From Paramecium sonneborni (taxonomy: Eukaryota > Ciliophora > Oligohymenophorea > Peniculida > Parameciidae), in NCBI GenBank assembly GCA_905182985.1, contig CAJJDN010000071.1:230508-294507 (forward strand): DNA of 64,000 bases, in the 5' to 3' direction. Position numbers and translations under genes: made by a program. Of the stretch, positions 50,176 to 62,172 are shown piece after piece. The notes below the pieces were generated by a model. It was not told where the DNA came from. It saw only the letters and a list, made by a program, of their open reading frames with translations, and made no database searches. The stretch's first letter is position 1. Each line of letters starts with the position of its first letter.

Positions 50176-51467
50176 GAGCTTTTAATAATAATTAATATAC
50201 AAACAAATGATTTGAGAATTTGCTTGTGTTAATTAACTAACAAATTAATTCTTCTCAAAATATCTTGTCCTTGGATGATTTTATTTTCGATTCAATTTTT
50301 ATTATATCATTTATATCTAATGATTTATACTTTCAAAAAAGTTATAACTAATTTTTATATTTTGTATATTCAATCATTAAAACTCTAAATTATTATCAAA
50401 TTTTCTATTATTTGAATTTTGGAATAAGGATAATAATTGATATATGACTTTATAGCTCATTATATTTATCTGAGTAAAAGTACATACAATGCTATGCAAC
50501 CTTTTTAAGAAAATATTAAATGATAATAACAAATAAATTGATAATTTTATTATTTAATTGGAAATTTTCGAAAACCAGAAAAGTCCAAGTTTCATAAAAT
50601 TTATGGGTTCACCTATTAAATATCATCAACCAATATAATTATTTGTAAATAGTAAATATGTTATTATTTATAAAAAACATAAAAACTTTAATCTATATTT
50701 ACCTAAGAAAACAGTTTGATTTTAAAAAATTGCTTTGATAAGGAGGCAAGCTTACGAGTATCAATGTTGAAAATTAAGAATTATTACTGAATAACTATTA
50801 TTACTATGATATGTTGTTATTCTAGAAAAAAGTTAATTTTAATATAGAAATAATCAAAAAAAATTAAAACTTATTTTTAAATTATATTTTTATTCATCAA
50901 CTGTGTTTATCACAATTTTAATAAATTTAGTTATTTTATATATAAGTATTAATAAAAATAAATGGATAGATTTATAAAATAATTATAATTTTTATTTTTT
51001 TATTCTTGAATTGATCTTGTAATTAAAGTTCTGATTTTTCCATTTATAAATTTTTCCTTCATCCATATACAAATATATAAACTTAAAGATTTTTTATTTA
51101 CAAAATCTGTTGATTTATGATTAAATTGAAATTTGATTATATTTTATGCAAACAGTTTATAATTAGGTGTAATTAATAATTTCTGATTTTAATTACCTAA
51201 GTTTGAATAAATTTAGTATTAATAGCTTAAGGATCTTTAATTAATTTATATAATTTGATACCATCCTAAATCACAGTATAAAATGAAGAGTATTTTCAAA
51301 GAGTTTTCTACAATGATCTTTCGATAAATGTATATGATAATTGTTAAATTTGAATTAAATAATATTATTAGAATTAAAGATCAGAGAAGATAATTTATAG
51401 AAAGTATAATAATAATAATAATAAATGAATAAATATAAATATAAATATAATATAAAAAAAATAACTG
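50176..51467. other. Long AT-rich stretch with no supported gene
   Basis: About 1.3 kb between two divergently transcribed genes, the largest apparently empty interval here. Open frames are short and of AT-rich random composition. A short (AAT)n run lies at about 51410-51425. It probably holds the two promoters plus non-coding DNA; a fast-evolving small gene or ncRNA cannot be excluded by eye. Confidence 0.5.
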
Positions 51468-53047
51468 ATGGATTGGAGAAACAAATTAGAGTTAATTTAG
51501 AATAAGATTAGAGGATAATTGCACGCTCGTAAAATAGATGACTTAGAAGGAGTGTACTAATTAATGGCAGAATTTGATAAAGATAACTCTGGTATTTTTA
51601 ATAGTTAATTTAGGATATTTGGATAAAGATGAATTTTAGAAATTCTTATCAAAGATAGGTGTATTTTTAACAACTTAAGAATTACGAGCAGTATATGACA
51701 AATATGACTAAAATAAAGATAGTAATATAGCATATGCAGAATTTGTTAATTTGATAAGGGAAAACATGAGTGATAAGAGAATAAATGTAGTGAGAAGCAC
51801 ATTTTAATTTTTGGATTAATAACGATAAGGGAGATTATAATTGGAAAGTCTTTATAGATTGTATCAAGCTAGAAACCATCCAAGAGTAAGAACAAGGTAA
51901 AAGACAGCTGATTAAGTAACTAAAGAGTTTGTTAATGCAATATCTAAACGTAGTAAGGATGGATAAAGTATAAATGAAGAAGAATTCTTAAATTATTATG
52001 CTGATTGTAATGCTACACTTCCAAGTGAAAAAGAAGAGTATTTCACAGATGTAAATATATAATAATAATTTTGCATAGTTATTAACATCTACTTGGGGTG
52101 TGACATCAGGTGCTGATTATGTCTCTCCAGAAAGATTAGCCTAATTAGAAATTATTTTATTTGAAAAAATCAGATAAAAGACAGTAACTAAAGATGATGA
52201 AGGTAAGACAGCAAAAAAGGCATTTATGTATTTTGATTTAGAAAACAAAGGAACTATAGATATTTATTAATTTGCATAAGCATTACAAAAGTTTGGTTGT
52301 GTATTCAGTGAAAAAGAAATTCAAGCTTTATTTAATAAATATGACTCAGATAAAAGTGGAAGATTATGTTATGATGAAATTTGTGGATTGATAGCATTGA
52401 TAGGATCAGGAAATAATGCAAATGTAAATCCAGTATTTTAAATTGCCAGAGCACCTCCCCAAGAAACTTTAAATAGAATTAGAAATGATTTAATCAAAAA
52501 AGGATAGCATTCTGTTATCAGAATGGCTACTATTTTTACAAACTCTGATAAAAATAAAAATGGAACTTTGAATCGATAAGAATTTCAATGGGCCATGAAA
52601 GAATCTGGATTTTTATTAACTAAAACAGAATATGATAATTTATTTAGATATTTTGATAAAAATTGCGATGATGAGGTTTCCTTTGTTGAATTTATTGCTT
52701 TCTTAAGAAGTATATTTATTTTAATATAGAAGAACCACTTTCTTAATTTAGATCAGATTTAGTAAATTAACTTTGGAATAGATTGTCAAATGGGGAATCA
52801 TAAATCAGTTTCTAACAAATTAAATGTAATATTTAATTTAATTAAAGAATTTTATGATGCCTCAAAGAGTCATGATGTAAATACAAATATTAAAACTGTT
52901 GTTGATGCCAATAAAGATTTTCAAGATCTATGGAAAGATGTTAAATTTGTTACACATTAGAATTTTATTGAATATATGACAGATATTAGTGCACTCATTG
53001 AAAACGATTAAGCTTTCGAGAAGTTTGTCAAATAAGCATGGAAATGA
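51468..53047 (+). CDS. Calcyphosine-like multi-EF-hand protein
   Basis: About 495 residues. Calcium loops seen: DKDNSGYLDKDE, DQNKDSNIAYAE, DLENKGTIDIYQ, DSDKSGRLCYDE, SDKNKNGTLNRQ and DKNCDDEVSFVE; most keep Asp at positions 1 and 3, Gly/Asn at 6 and an acidic residue at 12. The N-terminal part (LELIQNKIRGQLHARK) matches the calcyphosine group. Introns of 22 nt (51592-51613), 28 nt, 20 nt (GTATATTTATTTTAATATAG) and 22 nt restore the frame to TGA 53045-53047. Family members are Ca2+ sensors often found in cilia. The tail after 52730 is helical without EF loops. Confidence 0.88.
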
Positions 53048-53240
53048 AGAAAAAAAAAATATAATCAAAAATATTTAATATTTATATTTTGCCAGAAAAG
53101 TATTTACAATATTCTACTAAAAATTCTAAATTTTATTTGATTTTAAGTCCTTTATCAATTCATAAATTTTATTGGCAAAAATTAAATTTATTCTTTACCA
53201 ATAAAAAGGAGAATAATTTAAATGAACGATCAATTTTAAT

Positions 53241-55562
53241 ATGAAAGAATTATTCAAATAAGATGATGCAGTGTACTTTTCTGACTAGATGTTAGGAAAG
53301 CGAATTATTTATTTACAAAAAATAAGATATAGTGAAATAAAAGAATAGACTCTTTTCTTGAAATTGTCCTTCCTCCAGTCCTATTAAATTGAAAAACTAA
53401 CAAAATTGCCTAATAACATATGAATATAGAAAATTCCTCTATATAAATAGAATAAGAATTTATTAGTAACACACTCAAAATATCAAAAATAAATATCATT
53501 TTATTATAATTAAATCTGAAATGCTTTTGCACCATGCCATTCGCATTGTTGAAAAAAATTAACCAATAAACGATTCTAGTAATTTAACCAATCTTGATTT
53601 TAAACTATTTAATCAAACTACTGGAAAGAAATATGATTATCCTGTAAGTATTTTTAATAAAGTAGGTTTTTGGAAAATAATGTAATCATTTTGGTGACAA
53701 ATTCATCGATCTTTAAAATGCAGTTGATGGATTTAATTCCTAAGAAAGACAATATTAATGTCCACATTGTGATTAGATTTATAAAGAAATCTCTGACTTC
53801 ACACCACATGATCTCTTTAAGAAAATTTAAAATGAATTCCATCCTTAAACAAATACAATTTCAATTGTACATGGAATTTTAGTCAGTCATATTAAACGTA
53901 ATAAAAAAAGATTTGGTGATCCCTTGATTTCAGATAAAATTAAAAACTCAATAATAGATCTGCTAACTTAAAGAGAAGATGATCCTTTTTAAAAAGCTTC
54001 CTAATCTACTACTTTAGCTTAACTTGATTAAAGATTGAAAACAGAATTTTAAATATAATTTTAATCAATGTGTTTACTTGATAATGTAAATATAAACATT
54101 CCTGTCAGACATAAAGATTGTAAACACATTTAAGCTTATGAATTAACAAGTTTGATTAGCTATCAGATTGAAAATTATAGAGATTAAAAAAATAATTAAT
54201 TGAAATAAAGAGATACTGTTAGGTATTTAAAATGCTAGTAAAGTGGCTGTCACTCAATATTCCCTTTGTATTCGGAAATAGACCTGATAAATTCTCTTGT
54301 AGTTGATTTTTAATTTTTATAAACGATTAAAAAAGCATATCCTGGAAATTAACTCTATATAATCAATAAGACAATTAATAATGAGATTTTACTCACCGAT
54401 TGGATTTCAAATAGCACAAATACTAAAGACAAATTTATATATTAATATTGGGCTTAAAAGGAGAATAAAATAGAATTAGAAAAATTATTTTCTTATGATG
54501 AATTTTAAAGAAATGTTTTAGAAAAAATGGCAACAATTATGAATTTGGAATAGCCCAAAGCTATCAAAGAAAAAATTAATCAATATAAAAATTCAATTTG
54601 TTGGATGAAATTAAAAGATTACTCAAATCAAATGGTGGAATATCCTACCAGATGTGTTAATTGTCCAATCCCAAAACCATTAGGCGAAAAATAACAAGAT
54701 ATCATAGAACCATAACAAGATAACATAAAACCATTAAATAATTGGGATATTAGAACTTTTATAGCATATATTATTCATAAAAAGAAAAAGGCGGAGGTAA
54801 AAAAATAAAATACAGAAAAATTAAAGTGCCCCTTATGCGAAAATGAATTTAAAAAGAATTTAGTATAGATGTAATTTAACAATGAATTAATTTTTTATGA
54901 TGCTTAATTGTATTAAAAAATGTAGAATAGATTATCAGATATAAAATATGAGCCAGATAATTTATTTGAGTATAGAGGTAAGGATTACTTGCTTGAGAAT
55001 TTTAAGAATTTATGGAAATATAGCGTTGAAGATTTTTTAAAGTAATGATATAAATTTTATATTTAGTGATGAAAATGTAAGTGAGAATGGAAAGATATAA
55101 TATAAAACAATCAAATGTCACAATTTTAGAGATTTATATTTAAAAAATCCATTAATAAATTTTAAATGCAAGAATTAGATAAGGTTTAATTTTGATTATT
55201 TTTATAAGAAGTTTCAAGAGAATAATTTTTAGTTTAAGAATGGCATAAAATTATGTTAATGCTAAGAAACAGAATGTGAATTGGTGACAGAAATAGAGGG
55301 ATAGTTATATTATGATCATGTTTATAATGAAGCTTATAAAAATAAACCAACTCATTGTAATTGTGATTAAGGATTTGAATATGATTTAAAAAACAAGAAG
55401 TTCAGAGAATTGAAATAAGGAGAATATGTTATGATGAAATTGATAGCCCCAATAGTAAGACATTTTAAAGAGGATGAACAATTGGAGAGAGGGTTGTCAT
55501 TTAAATATTAATAATAAGGATAAAGGCAATAGATAAGATAATAATCTATAATGGAATAATGA
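53241..55562 (+). CDS. Protein with several SP-RING/MIZ-like zinc fingers (SUMO-ligase-like)
   Basis: About 740 residues. First finger: YPVFGKQCNHFGDKFIDL...YQCPHC (after a 22-nt intron near 53645). Second: MCLLDNVNINIPVRHKDCKH...YLKCQQSGC. Third: RCVNCP...WDIRTFIAYI...LKCPLC. A fourth Cys/His-rich block follows a 25-nt intron at about 55045: IKCHNFRDLYL...FKCKNQ...CQCQETEC...CNCD. P-V-x-G/x-K-x-C-x-H-x-x-x-F/Y-D/E-L is the SP-RING signature of PIAS/Siz SUMO E3 ligases, in which one copy is normal. The exact start is uncertain because of introns near 53400-53520. Ends with a Gln-rich tail at TGA 55560-55562. Confidence 0.72.
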
Positions 55563-55594
55563 AATATATAATATATAAATATAAATATAAAAGA

Positions 55595-55887
55595 ATGTAA
55601 GACAGATTCAATTTTTAAACATAAACAGAACATTTACATGCTCGTTATGTAGGTACAGGTAATCCTGATACTCCAAAATATGTGTGGAATAATCATATTC
55701 ATAGAGATACATTGGCATCACATATAGGCCATCATAGTAGAATGGTATAAATATAATAGTAGAAGATAAGGTGTATTTTTGTACAGCAGAGAATGAGCCA
55801 ATGTGTAGATTGCGTTATAAATTTTTAACAAAGATGATATAGCCATGTGGTCCACCTCCTCCTGATATTGAGAAAGCAGAATTTTGA
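55595..55887 (+). CDS. SF3B5: Splicing factor 3b subunit 5 (SF3b10)
   Basis: About 89 residues after removing one 23-nt intron (55737-55759). MQDRFNFQTQTEHLHARYVGTGN, HIHRDTLASHIGHH, AENEPMCRLRYKFLTKMIQPCGPPP match the SF3B5 family end to end. It is a core subunit of the U2 snRNP SF3b complex. Starts 32 bp after the SP-RING gene stop. Confidence 0.96.
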
Positions 55888-55924
55888 TATTATAAATCAC
55901 ATATATAAATATAATTAACTGAAT

Positions 55925-57059
55925 ATGGGTAGTTGCTAGGTGAATTGTTGTGCAAATAAAAATGGTGAGATAGTATCAAAAGAGGCTAAAAAGAATGAAG
56001 TAGATTTAGAAGATCCTGATTAAAATGATTTTGACGATAAAGAAAACAGTGTGTCATCAGTTTAATAATAATAACAATAAGTATCTGAAACTCCAAGATA
56101 AAATAATAAAGAAAGAGAGAAATTTTAAGTAGATAACGAGAGTATGTCAATGAAAAAGAATTTGGAACCTTAATCTGTAAAAGAAGTAAGTATAACCTAT
56201 TTGAATTGTACTGAAAGGCAAAAGTTTGGTCCAATATAATTAGATAAAGGAGCTATATATGAAGGTGAATGGTTATTAGGAAAGAGGGATGGGAATGGTA
56301 AATAATAATGGCCAGATGGTTCATGTTATGAAGGATAATGGAAAGATGATAAGAGTTGTGGTTGGGGTAAATTGATTCATGCAGATGGAGATGTATATGA
56401 AGGAGAATGGCAAAATGATAAAGCGAATGGTAAAGGAGTTTATGTTCATATAAATGGTGCTAGATATGAAGGAGATGTAAAATAATCATTCAATTATTAA
56501 GTGGGTAGATGATAGATAAGATGGTATAGGAATTGAAGTATGGCCAGATGGAGCTAAATATGAAGGGGAATATAAAACAGGGAAAAAAAATGGAAAAGGA
56601 ATTTTACTCTTTGCTGATGGTTCTAGATATGAAGGTACATTTGTTGATAATGAAATTGATGGATATGGAACATATTAATGGCCAGATCAAAGAGTTTACA
56701 CTGGTTAATGGAGGAGAAATAAAATGCATGGTCATGGATAAGTTACATGGCCAGATGGTAGAAAATATATTGGAGTAATCATTTTTATATAATGTTATAA
56801 AGGAATATTTTGAAGATAAAAAACATGGAAGAGGATCATTTGAATGGGGAGATGGTAGAAAATATGAAGGAATATGGGTTAATGGTATTTCTATAGTTAC
56901 AATTATATAGGTAAATAATAAGGTATCGGAGTTTATTATATGTCTAATGGAGAAAAGAAATATGGAGAATGGAAAGATGGTATTAAAAAAAGATGGCTTG
57001 AAGCTGAAGAAATAGAAGTATATCTCTAGTAGAATGCTTAGAATCAAAAATAATAATGA
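55925..57059 (+). CDS. MORN-repeat protein, probably N-myristoylated
   Basis: About 350 residues. The N-terminus MGSCQVNCC offers Gly2 for myristoylation and nearby Cys for palmitoylation, suggesting membrane attachment. After an acidic Gln-rich linker, about nine MORN repeats follow ([37 protein letters not shown] and others). Introns of 25, 28 and 26 nt restore frame to TGA 57057-57059. MORN arrays bind lipids or scaffold cortical structures; ciliates have many. Confidence 0.92.
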
Positions 57060-57090
57060 ATGACTCATAGTTAAACTTATTAGATCTTAC

Positions 57091-58015
57091 TCATTATATC
57101 CCTTCATCTTCTTCTGTTGAATCTTCTACATTTTATTATACTTAAGGCTCTTCTTGTTCATCTTCTCCTTCTTCTTCTTCATCATCAAAATTAAAAAAGT
57201 TTTCATCTAATCCTAGTTAAGGCAATTTCTCTTTAAATAATTATTTTATTTCTGATAACTGTTTCTTTATTTTTTCATTCTCATTCAATATTAATTCTTT
57301 CTCTTTCTATTATTATTATATTAACTCTTTGAATTTTCCTATCAAAATCTCTTTCTTGTTAATCTCTCCTGACATATCCTTCTCTTACTTTATTAAACTC
57401 TATAATAATTATTCTTTATCATTTAATTATTCTTTCTGTTATTCTACCTTTTAAACTAATAAACTATCAATCTTTTAACAAATTTATACTTTCTCTATCC
57501 TTCCAATTATTCTTTCAATTATTTCATCATTTCACTAATTTAGTCTTCCTATTTTGATTATTATTTAATCTCTGTTATAGTACTCTCACTCTTTTCTACC
57601 TTCTCTTCGAATACACCAATCTTTTCACCATACTCTTTCTCCAATAATTCTAATTATTTCTTCCATTTGTTCTCCTATAAATTCAATACTTATTCAAATT
57701 ATTTTATTTCCTGTTCTATCTATTTTAATTCCTCTTCCTATTATTCTTATTTCTCCTATTTTACGTATTCATTTTATTATGTCTAATATAATATCACTGA
57801 TTCTCCTGTTCGTATCTATTAATATTAATTATTTTGTCTCATTTCTTATTATATAACATATTACATTGTAATGAACATATTTCTGTCTTATGATTCTAAT
57901 TCTAACTATGTATTTCACCATCACAATCATAACAAAATCTAACTTAACAATTTTAACAAAACACTGTTCCTGGCTTTTTTTAACATTGATCACAATTTTT
58001 GAATAATTTCTTCAT
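57091..58015 (-). CDS. B-box zinc finger + coiled-coil protein
   Basis: About 295 residues. The N-terminal zinc finger reads CDQCQKKPGTVFCQNCQVRFCYDCDGEIH, then HK, the Cys/His spacing of a B-box. A 20-nt intron follows, then a long Glu/Gln/Lys coiled coil (GQRKIDSLLVQKVEQQKEQL after an 18-nt intron) and a strongly acidic tail (FDDEEEGEDEQEE). It has no RING, so a TRIM-like ligase role is not supported. Converges with the MORN gene, 31 bp apart. Confidence 0.82.
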
Positions 58016-58033
58016 TAATAATATTTATACATG

Positions 58034-58623
58034 AAAATCAAAGAATGGCTACTTGATAATGATAAAAGAAAAAAAGTTATTACTCTCATTTACAGACTTG
58101 CTCTTAAAAAATAACCATTTCATTCGAATTTATTAAGATAGTCTATTGATTAATACAAATTCTCTGATGATATTCATCATATATGGAATTAATTCGATAC
58201 TTTAAGAGCTTATTATAAATTATTATTAAATCAATCTTCCTTTGCAAATTAAGTTAAATTAGTCAGAATTATCCATTAAAATACAATGTTTCATAATAAA
58301 CCAGAATTAGTTGCAATTTAAAGAATCAGAAAAGAAAAATCATATCAATAATTAAATTCAATTGATCAATCTTTTCTCATTCAATTGCTTAATCATGCAA
58401 TTAAAGATAATAATGATTAAAATATATAACGATATCCTACCTTGCTCCATTATATTATTGATAAAAATAGCGAAAGTATAATCATTTTTTATTTTAAGAA
58501 TTTGATTAAAAATACACTCCGCCACTCCCTAAATGTGTTTAATGTTAAAATTCAAACTATCTTAGAGCTTACGAGTATTTATAAGATAAATTATTATAAA
58601 AGTAATCAATTAAAAACATTTGA
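58034..58623 (+). CDS. Unknown protein, ~188 residues
   Basis: MKIKEWLLDNDKRKKVITLI start; helical with YRLALKKQPFHSNLLRQ, FDTLRAYYKLLLNQ, NKPELVAIQRIRKEK. A 23-nt intron (GTATAATCAT...TTTTAAG) near 58478 brings the frame to TPPLPKCVQCQNSNYL and TGA 58621-58623; unspliced, the frame runs antisense through CKS1. No family recognised. Confidence 0.65.
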
Positions 58624-58650
58624 ATAATAATTTATTATCTTAAATAGAAA

Positions 58651-58957
58651 TCATTTAATTTGCTAACTTTTCCTTTCTTAAATTCTTGGATCTACTCTCT
58701 TTCTAAAAAATAGAATATATGGATCTGGATAATGTACATCATAATTGCACCAACCCTTAAATAATTTTATCCCTAAATCTCTCCACTCTGGCTCTCTTAA
58801 CAAAAATCCTTAAATTATTATGTATCAAAATACCTCTTTTGTTTGCGGGAATCTCTTATAATACTTTTTGATCTAAATATACAATTCTGTAATCATAAAA
58901 ATCATCCCTATATTAATCAGAATAACTTATCAAGATTTATTTTTGTTCACAACTCAT
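58651..58957 (-). CDS. CKS1: Cyclin-dependent kinase regulatory subunit CKS1
   Basis: About 94 residues after removing a 25-nt intron (58809-58833). SYSDQYRDDFYDYRIVYL, LREPEWRDLGIKLFKGWCNY, HYPDPYILFFRK map onto the CKS fold. The Arg of YRIV and the Trp of KGW, part of the phosphate pocket, are present. The canonical QQS is KLF and HxPEPH is HYPDPY. CKS proteins bind CDKs and direct them to phosphorylated substrates. Confidence 0.92.
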
Positions 58958-59201
58958 TCTTAATTAGATTAATGAATTCTAACATATATTATAACAAGAA
59001 TATTTTAAAGGAAAATTATTAGCATCCATCAAAACTAATTACAAAAACTCATTTTTTTTAGTTTTATTAATCAATAAAATCTTTGTTAAAGAGTAAATAA
59101 ATAATTTTCAAAGATTAGTTTAATTTATTTCATCTTTGTATAAATTAAAAGATCCCATTCCATTTACTTATTCAGTATTTAATTATTCTTATGATGATTT
59201 G

Positions 59202-60574
59202 TCAAATCTTAAATGACTTTACATTACTAAAGTACAATTTCTTTACCTGAAAGAAATTGTTTAAGTTTTATCTCTAACTGTACTAATATTTTTACCAAAT
59301 TAAATAAATGGATTCTTAAAGAGAGTTACCATTTTTTATTTCTAAAGACCAATATTTTATCAAATTCATAAATTGATATCTTATTTAATTTATAGAATTC
59401 TACTTCACTTTCTAAAGAATCTTCAGATACAAAAACTTAAGTTACAATAGATTATTTGCTGACCATTGAAATGCTGGATTTTCAGATAACATTTTCATTA
59501 ATAAATCTTTTTCAAGATTATCCAATAAGTCTGATGGAAATTTTGTCAAGTTAATTTAACATTTTTCTGTTCAATTCTAACTATTCTTTCCTATCCTTTT
59601 TTTCAAAAATGGGCTCTCCAATCAATCTGAATAAAATTTAAAATCATTAAAAGACCTATAAAATAACTCCTGCACTAAAAATATCAAAATTTACAGTATA
59701 TTTAGCAAACTCAGAATCTTATTCAAGTATTTCTGGAACAAGAAAACCAGGTGTTTCACATTTAGAATAAGTATAGGATGAGAATCTACCGATTATGCTA
59801 GACCAAAATCAGCAATTACTAATGATTCTAAATCTTTATTCATAAACAATATATTTTCTGGTTTTAAATCTCTATGCATAATATAATAAATATGGATAAA
59901 TGCCAATCCATCTAGCAATTATTTCATTATCAGTTTGATGTCTGATCTACTAAAAAGAGTTTAACGTTTTTTCATTAGAGTTAATAATGAACCACCTTTT
60001 GCCATATCTTATTATAATTATTTGTAACCATTCTTCTTTTCATTTATTCTTTGTTAATCTACAAATTTAGCAGTTTATTATCTATTTGTATGTTAATTAG
60101 TTAATTCTAAAACTGTTGCATATGATCCTTTTCCTAAAACAGATTCAGCTTAATATTCATCTTAAATTTTTATTTGGAAAACAAGTAATGAACATTTTTA
60201 TTTAAGTTCCCTTAACTAATCATTTGCTCCATGATATTCATATTTCTGGCCACCTATTTAAAAAATTACTGATTTTAATTTAAGTCCATTGAATTCTTAA
60301 TTCTGAGTTGATTTTAAATTAGCGTTCAGGAATCTAAACTTAAAGTGACTCAAAACCTAAACATAAAAGGATAACTTTCCTATACAAATTAAATCCTTAA
60401 ACATATAAAAGTATCTCAGACCTCTTCCAATAAATTTCTATTTAATCAAAAGGCACTTTTAAATACAGTTATCATAATTGAAGAATGGTAACTTTTTATC
60501 TCCGCTTTCATGAACAGTTTAGGATTTTGTCTTATTTTATAAATATATAAATTTAATTCTTATAAAGTTTTCAT
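59202..60574 (-). CDS. PH-like + protein kinase with internal deletion, possibly a pseudogene
   Basis: Start [16 protein letters not shown], a 29-nt intron, then a PH-like region. The kinase part has [14 protein letters not shown] (Gly loop), QTAKFVDQQ (Lys), then jumps from NEKKNG almost directly to [12 protein letters not shown], lacking the ~45 residues of the C helix to hinge. [33 protein letters not shown] and [10 protein letters not shown] follow, so it resembles a CAMK-like kinase. A frame break sits just after ADFGLA (about 59800), before [13 protein letters not shown]. Further frame changes occur downstream. It shares the PH-kinase plan with the gene at 4360-5453. Confidence 0.7.
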
Positions 60575-60840
60575 TTTAAATTCTTTTGTTTCAAATCATT
60601 CAATTTCTCATAAAGTATTCAACTATGTTCTTTAAAATTATTAGAACGAATAGATAGTTATAGTATTTTGTAGATTATTTGATTTTTCAATCGTACATTT
60701 AAATACAAATTACAAAAATTTAATTTTATAAATGCTAAGTTTAATCATAAATTGCATTGTATTGGGCTCCAAAAATGAGGATATATTAGATATCAATTTG
60801 AATAAAAGGAATTAAATTTATATATAATATTAATAAATGA

Positions 60841-62109
60841 TCACAATTAACAGTCCTCTTCTTATAATTTTGGCTAGAATGCTAATTATAATTATTCTGC
60901 TAGTCCTTTAGTGGAATCTTTAGCAAATCGATTAAAAAGAGCATTAATAACGGCTACATCAAAATAATGTCCTAGATTCTAAATATAAGACCTTAAATTG
61001 TTAGGTTGGTTATTTGAAAATATTTCATTGTATATTTAGTCGTAATTCAATTGTCGGTCAAATTCTTTTTATTTTGAGATTAAATCTTACCTAATGGCCT
61101 CATAAACACTTTCAGCATTTAATAAACAAACGAATAAATATCTAATAAGTTATTTAGTTTCTGGGAGTAATCTTACTTAATCTTGTTAAAATGCTAGACT
61201 AAACTTAAGAACTGTTTATGGAGTTATCATGTTTATAAATTATTCCCTATTTATCATGTCCTACTATCCAAATTCTTCAAACAATAATTTAATATCAACA
61301 AATTCAGGTTATAATGAATATGCTTTAAATCCATTTAATATTTCTTCTAGGGAGAGTTGTTGTGTTGAATTTTTATCGAATTCTGAAAACAAGGTATCAA
61401 CACGAAAGTCTTATTAAGAAAATACCTACACTTTTGCTTTTTCGATTTTTTCTTCTTATGTTGCCATGTCTATAAGTGCTTTATTAAAATAATCCATAAG
61501 ATCCATAGATTTAAAAGGATATTCAGGATATCTAGGTCTATTATCAAAATTCTAAATGTAACTTACTTAGTTAGGCTAATAATAATTATTAGTATTCTGA
61601 GGAGGTAGTTTGATTGTTTTTAAAGGAGGGGGATAAAAAATTGGTTCCTCATAGTGAATAGGTTCATCATAATATATTGGAGGAGGTGGTGGATAATATT
61701 CTGGAATTTATACTTCAGGTTATTTATAGTCAGGTTATAGTTATTGATTAATTTTTATGATCCTTGGAGGAGAACTTTATCTGAGTTGTTACTACTAAGC
61801 ATTATAAACAACAGGGACAATTTATTGTTGAGGTTATTAAACATAAGTTGGTTATGTTTAATATACAATTTAAACTGTTTAAGGTTATGCTATGTATTTA
61901 GATTGAATAGTTTAAATTTATGGCTGTTGATTTGAAAATTATGGATGCATTTACTTTTACCATTAAGGAGTTGCGTAGTTTTATTCTTGTTATGTAGATT
62001 AGCCTGGTAAACTCTAAGAAAAGCTAAGTTGTTGACTTAGATTGATTGGTTTATTGTATTTATTGGTAATATTTTCTGGTTAGTTTAAATATGGATGCTG
62101 TTATAACAT
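60841..62109 (-). CDS. Pro/Gln-rich protein with C-terminal EF-hand region
   Basis: About 420 residues from MLQQHPYLNQPENI to TGA 60841. The first half is rich in Gln, Pro and Tyr (YYPPPPPIYYDEP, a run of Pro). The second half is helical with one clear EF-type loop, FDKNSTQQLSLEEILNGF, and a weaker one (EEFGQQDMINREQFI). The layout (Pro/Tyr-rich head, EF-hand tail) recalls penta-EF/ALG-2-type or annexin-like heads, but fewer than five EF loops are visible. Likely a Ca2+-responsive adaptor. Confidence 0.72.
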
Positions 62110-62172
62110 ATTTATTAATAATAAATTAAATAAGAGATCTAAATTATATTTACACTATGCTATAAACTAGAT

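Noticed and set aside
50176..51467. tRNA or rRNA gene in the empty stretch
   Set aside because: No segment with tRNA-like GC-rich arms or A/B box pattern was recognised; base composition is uniformly AT-rich.
57121..57800. Plus-strand Ser/Phe/Leu-rich frame
   Set aside because: Antisense of the acidic coiled coil of the B-box gene, which has clear zinc-finger and coiled-coil sequence.
58620..58960. Plus-strand ORF continuing past 58623
   Set aside because: It is antisense to CKS1; a 23-nt intron near 58478 produces a stop at 58621 instead.
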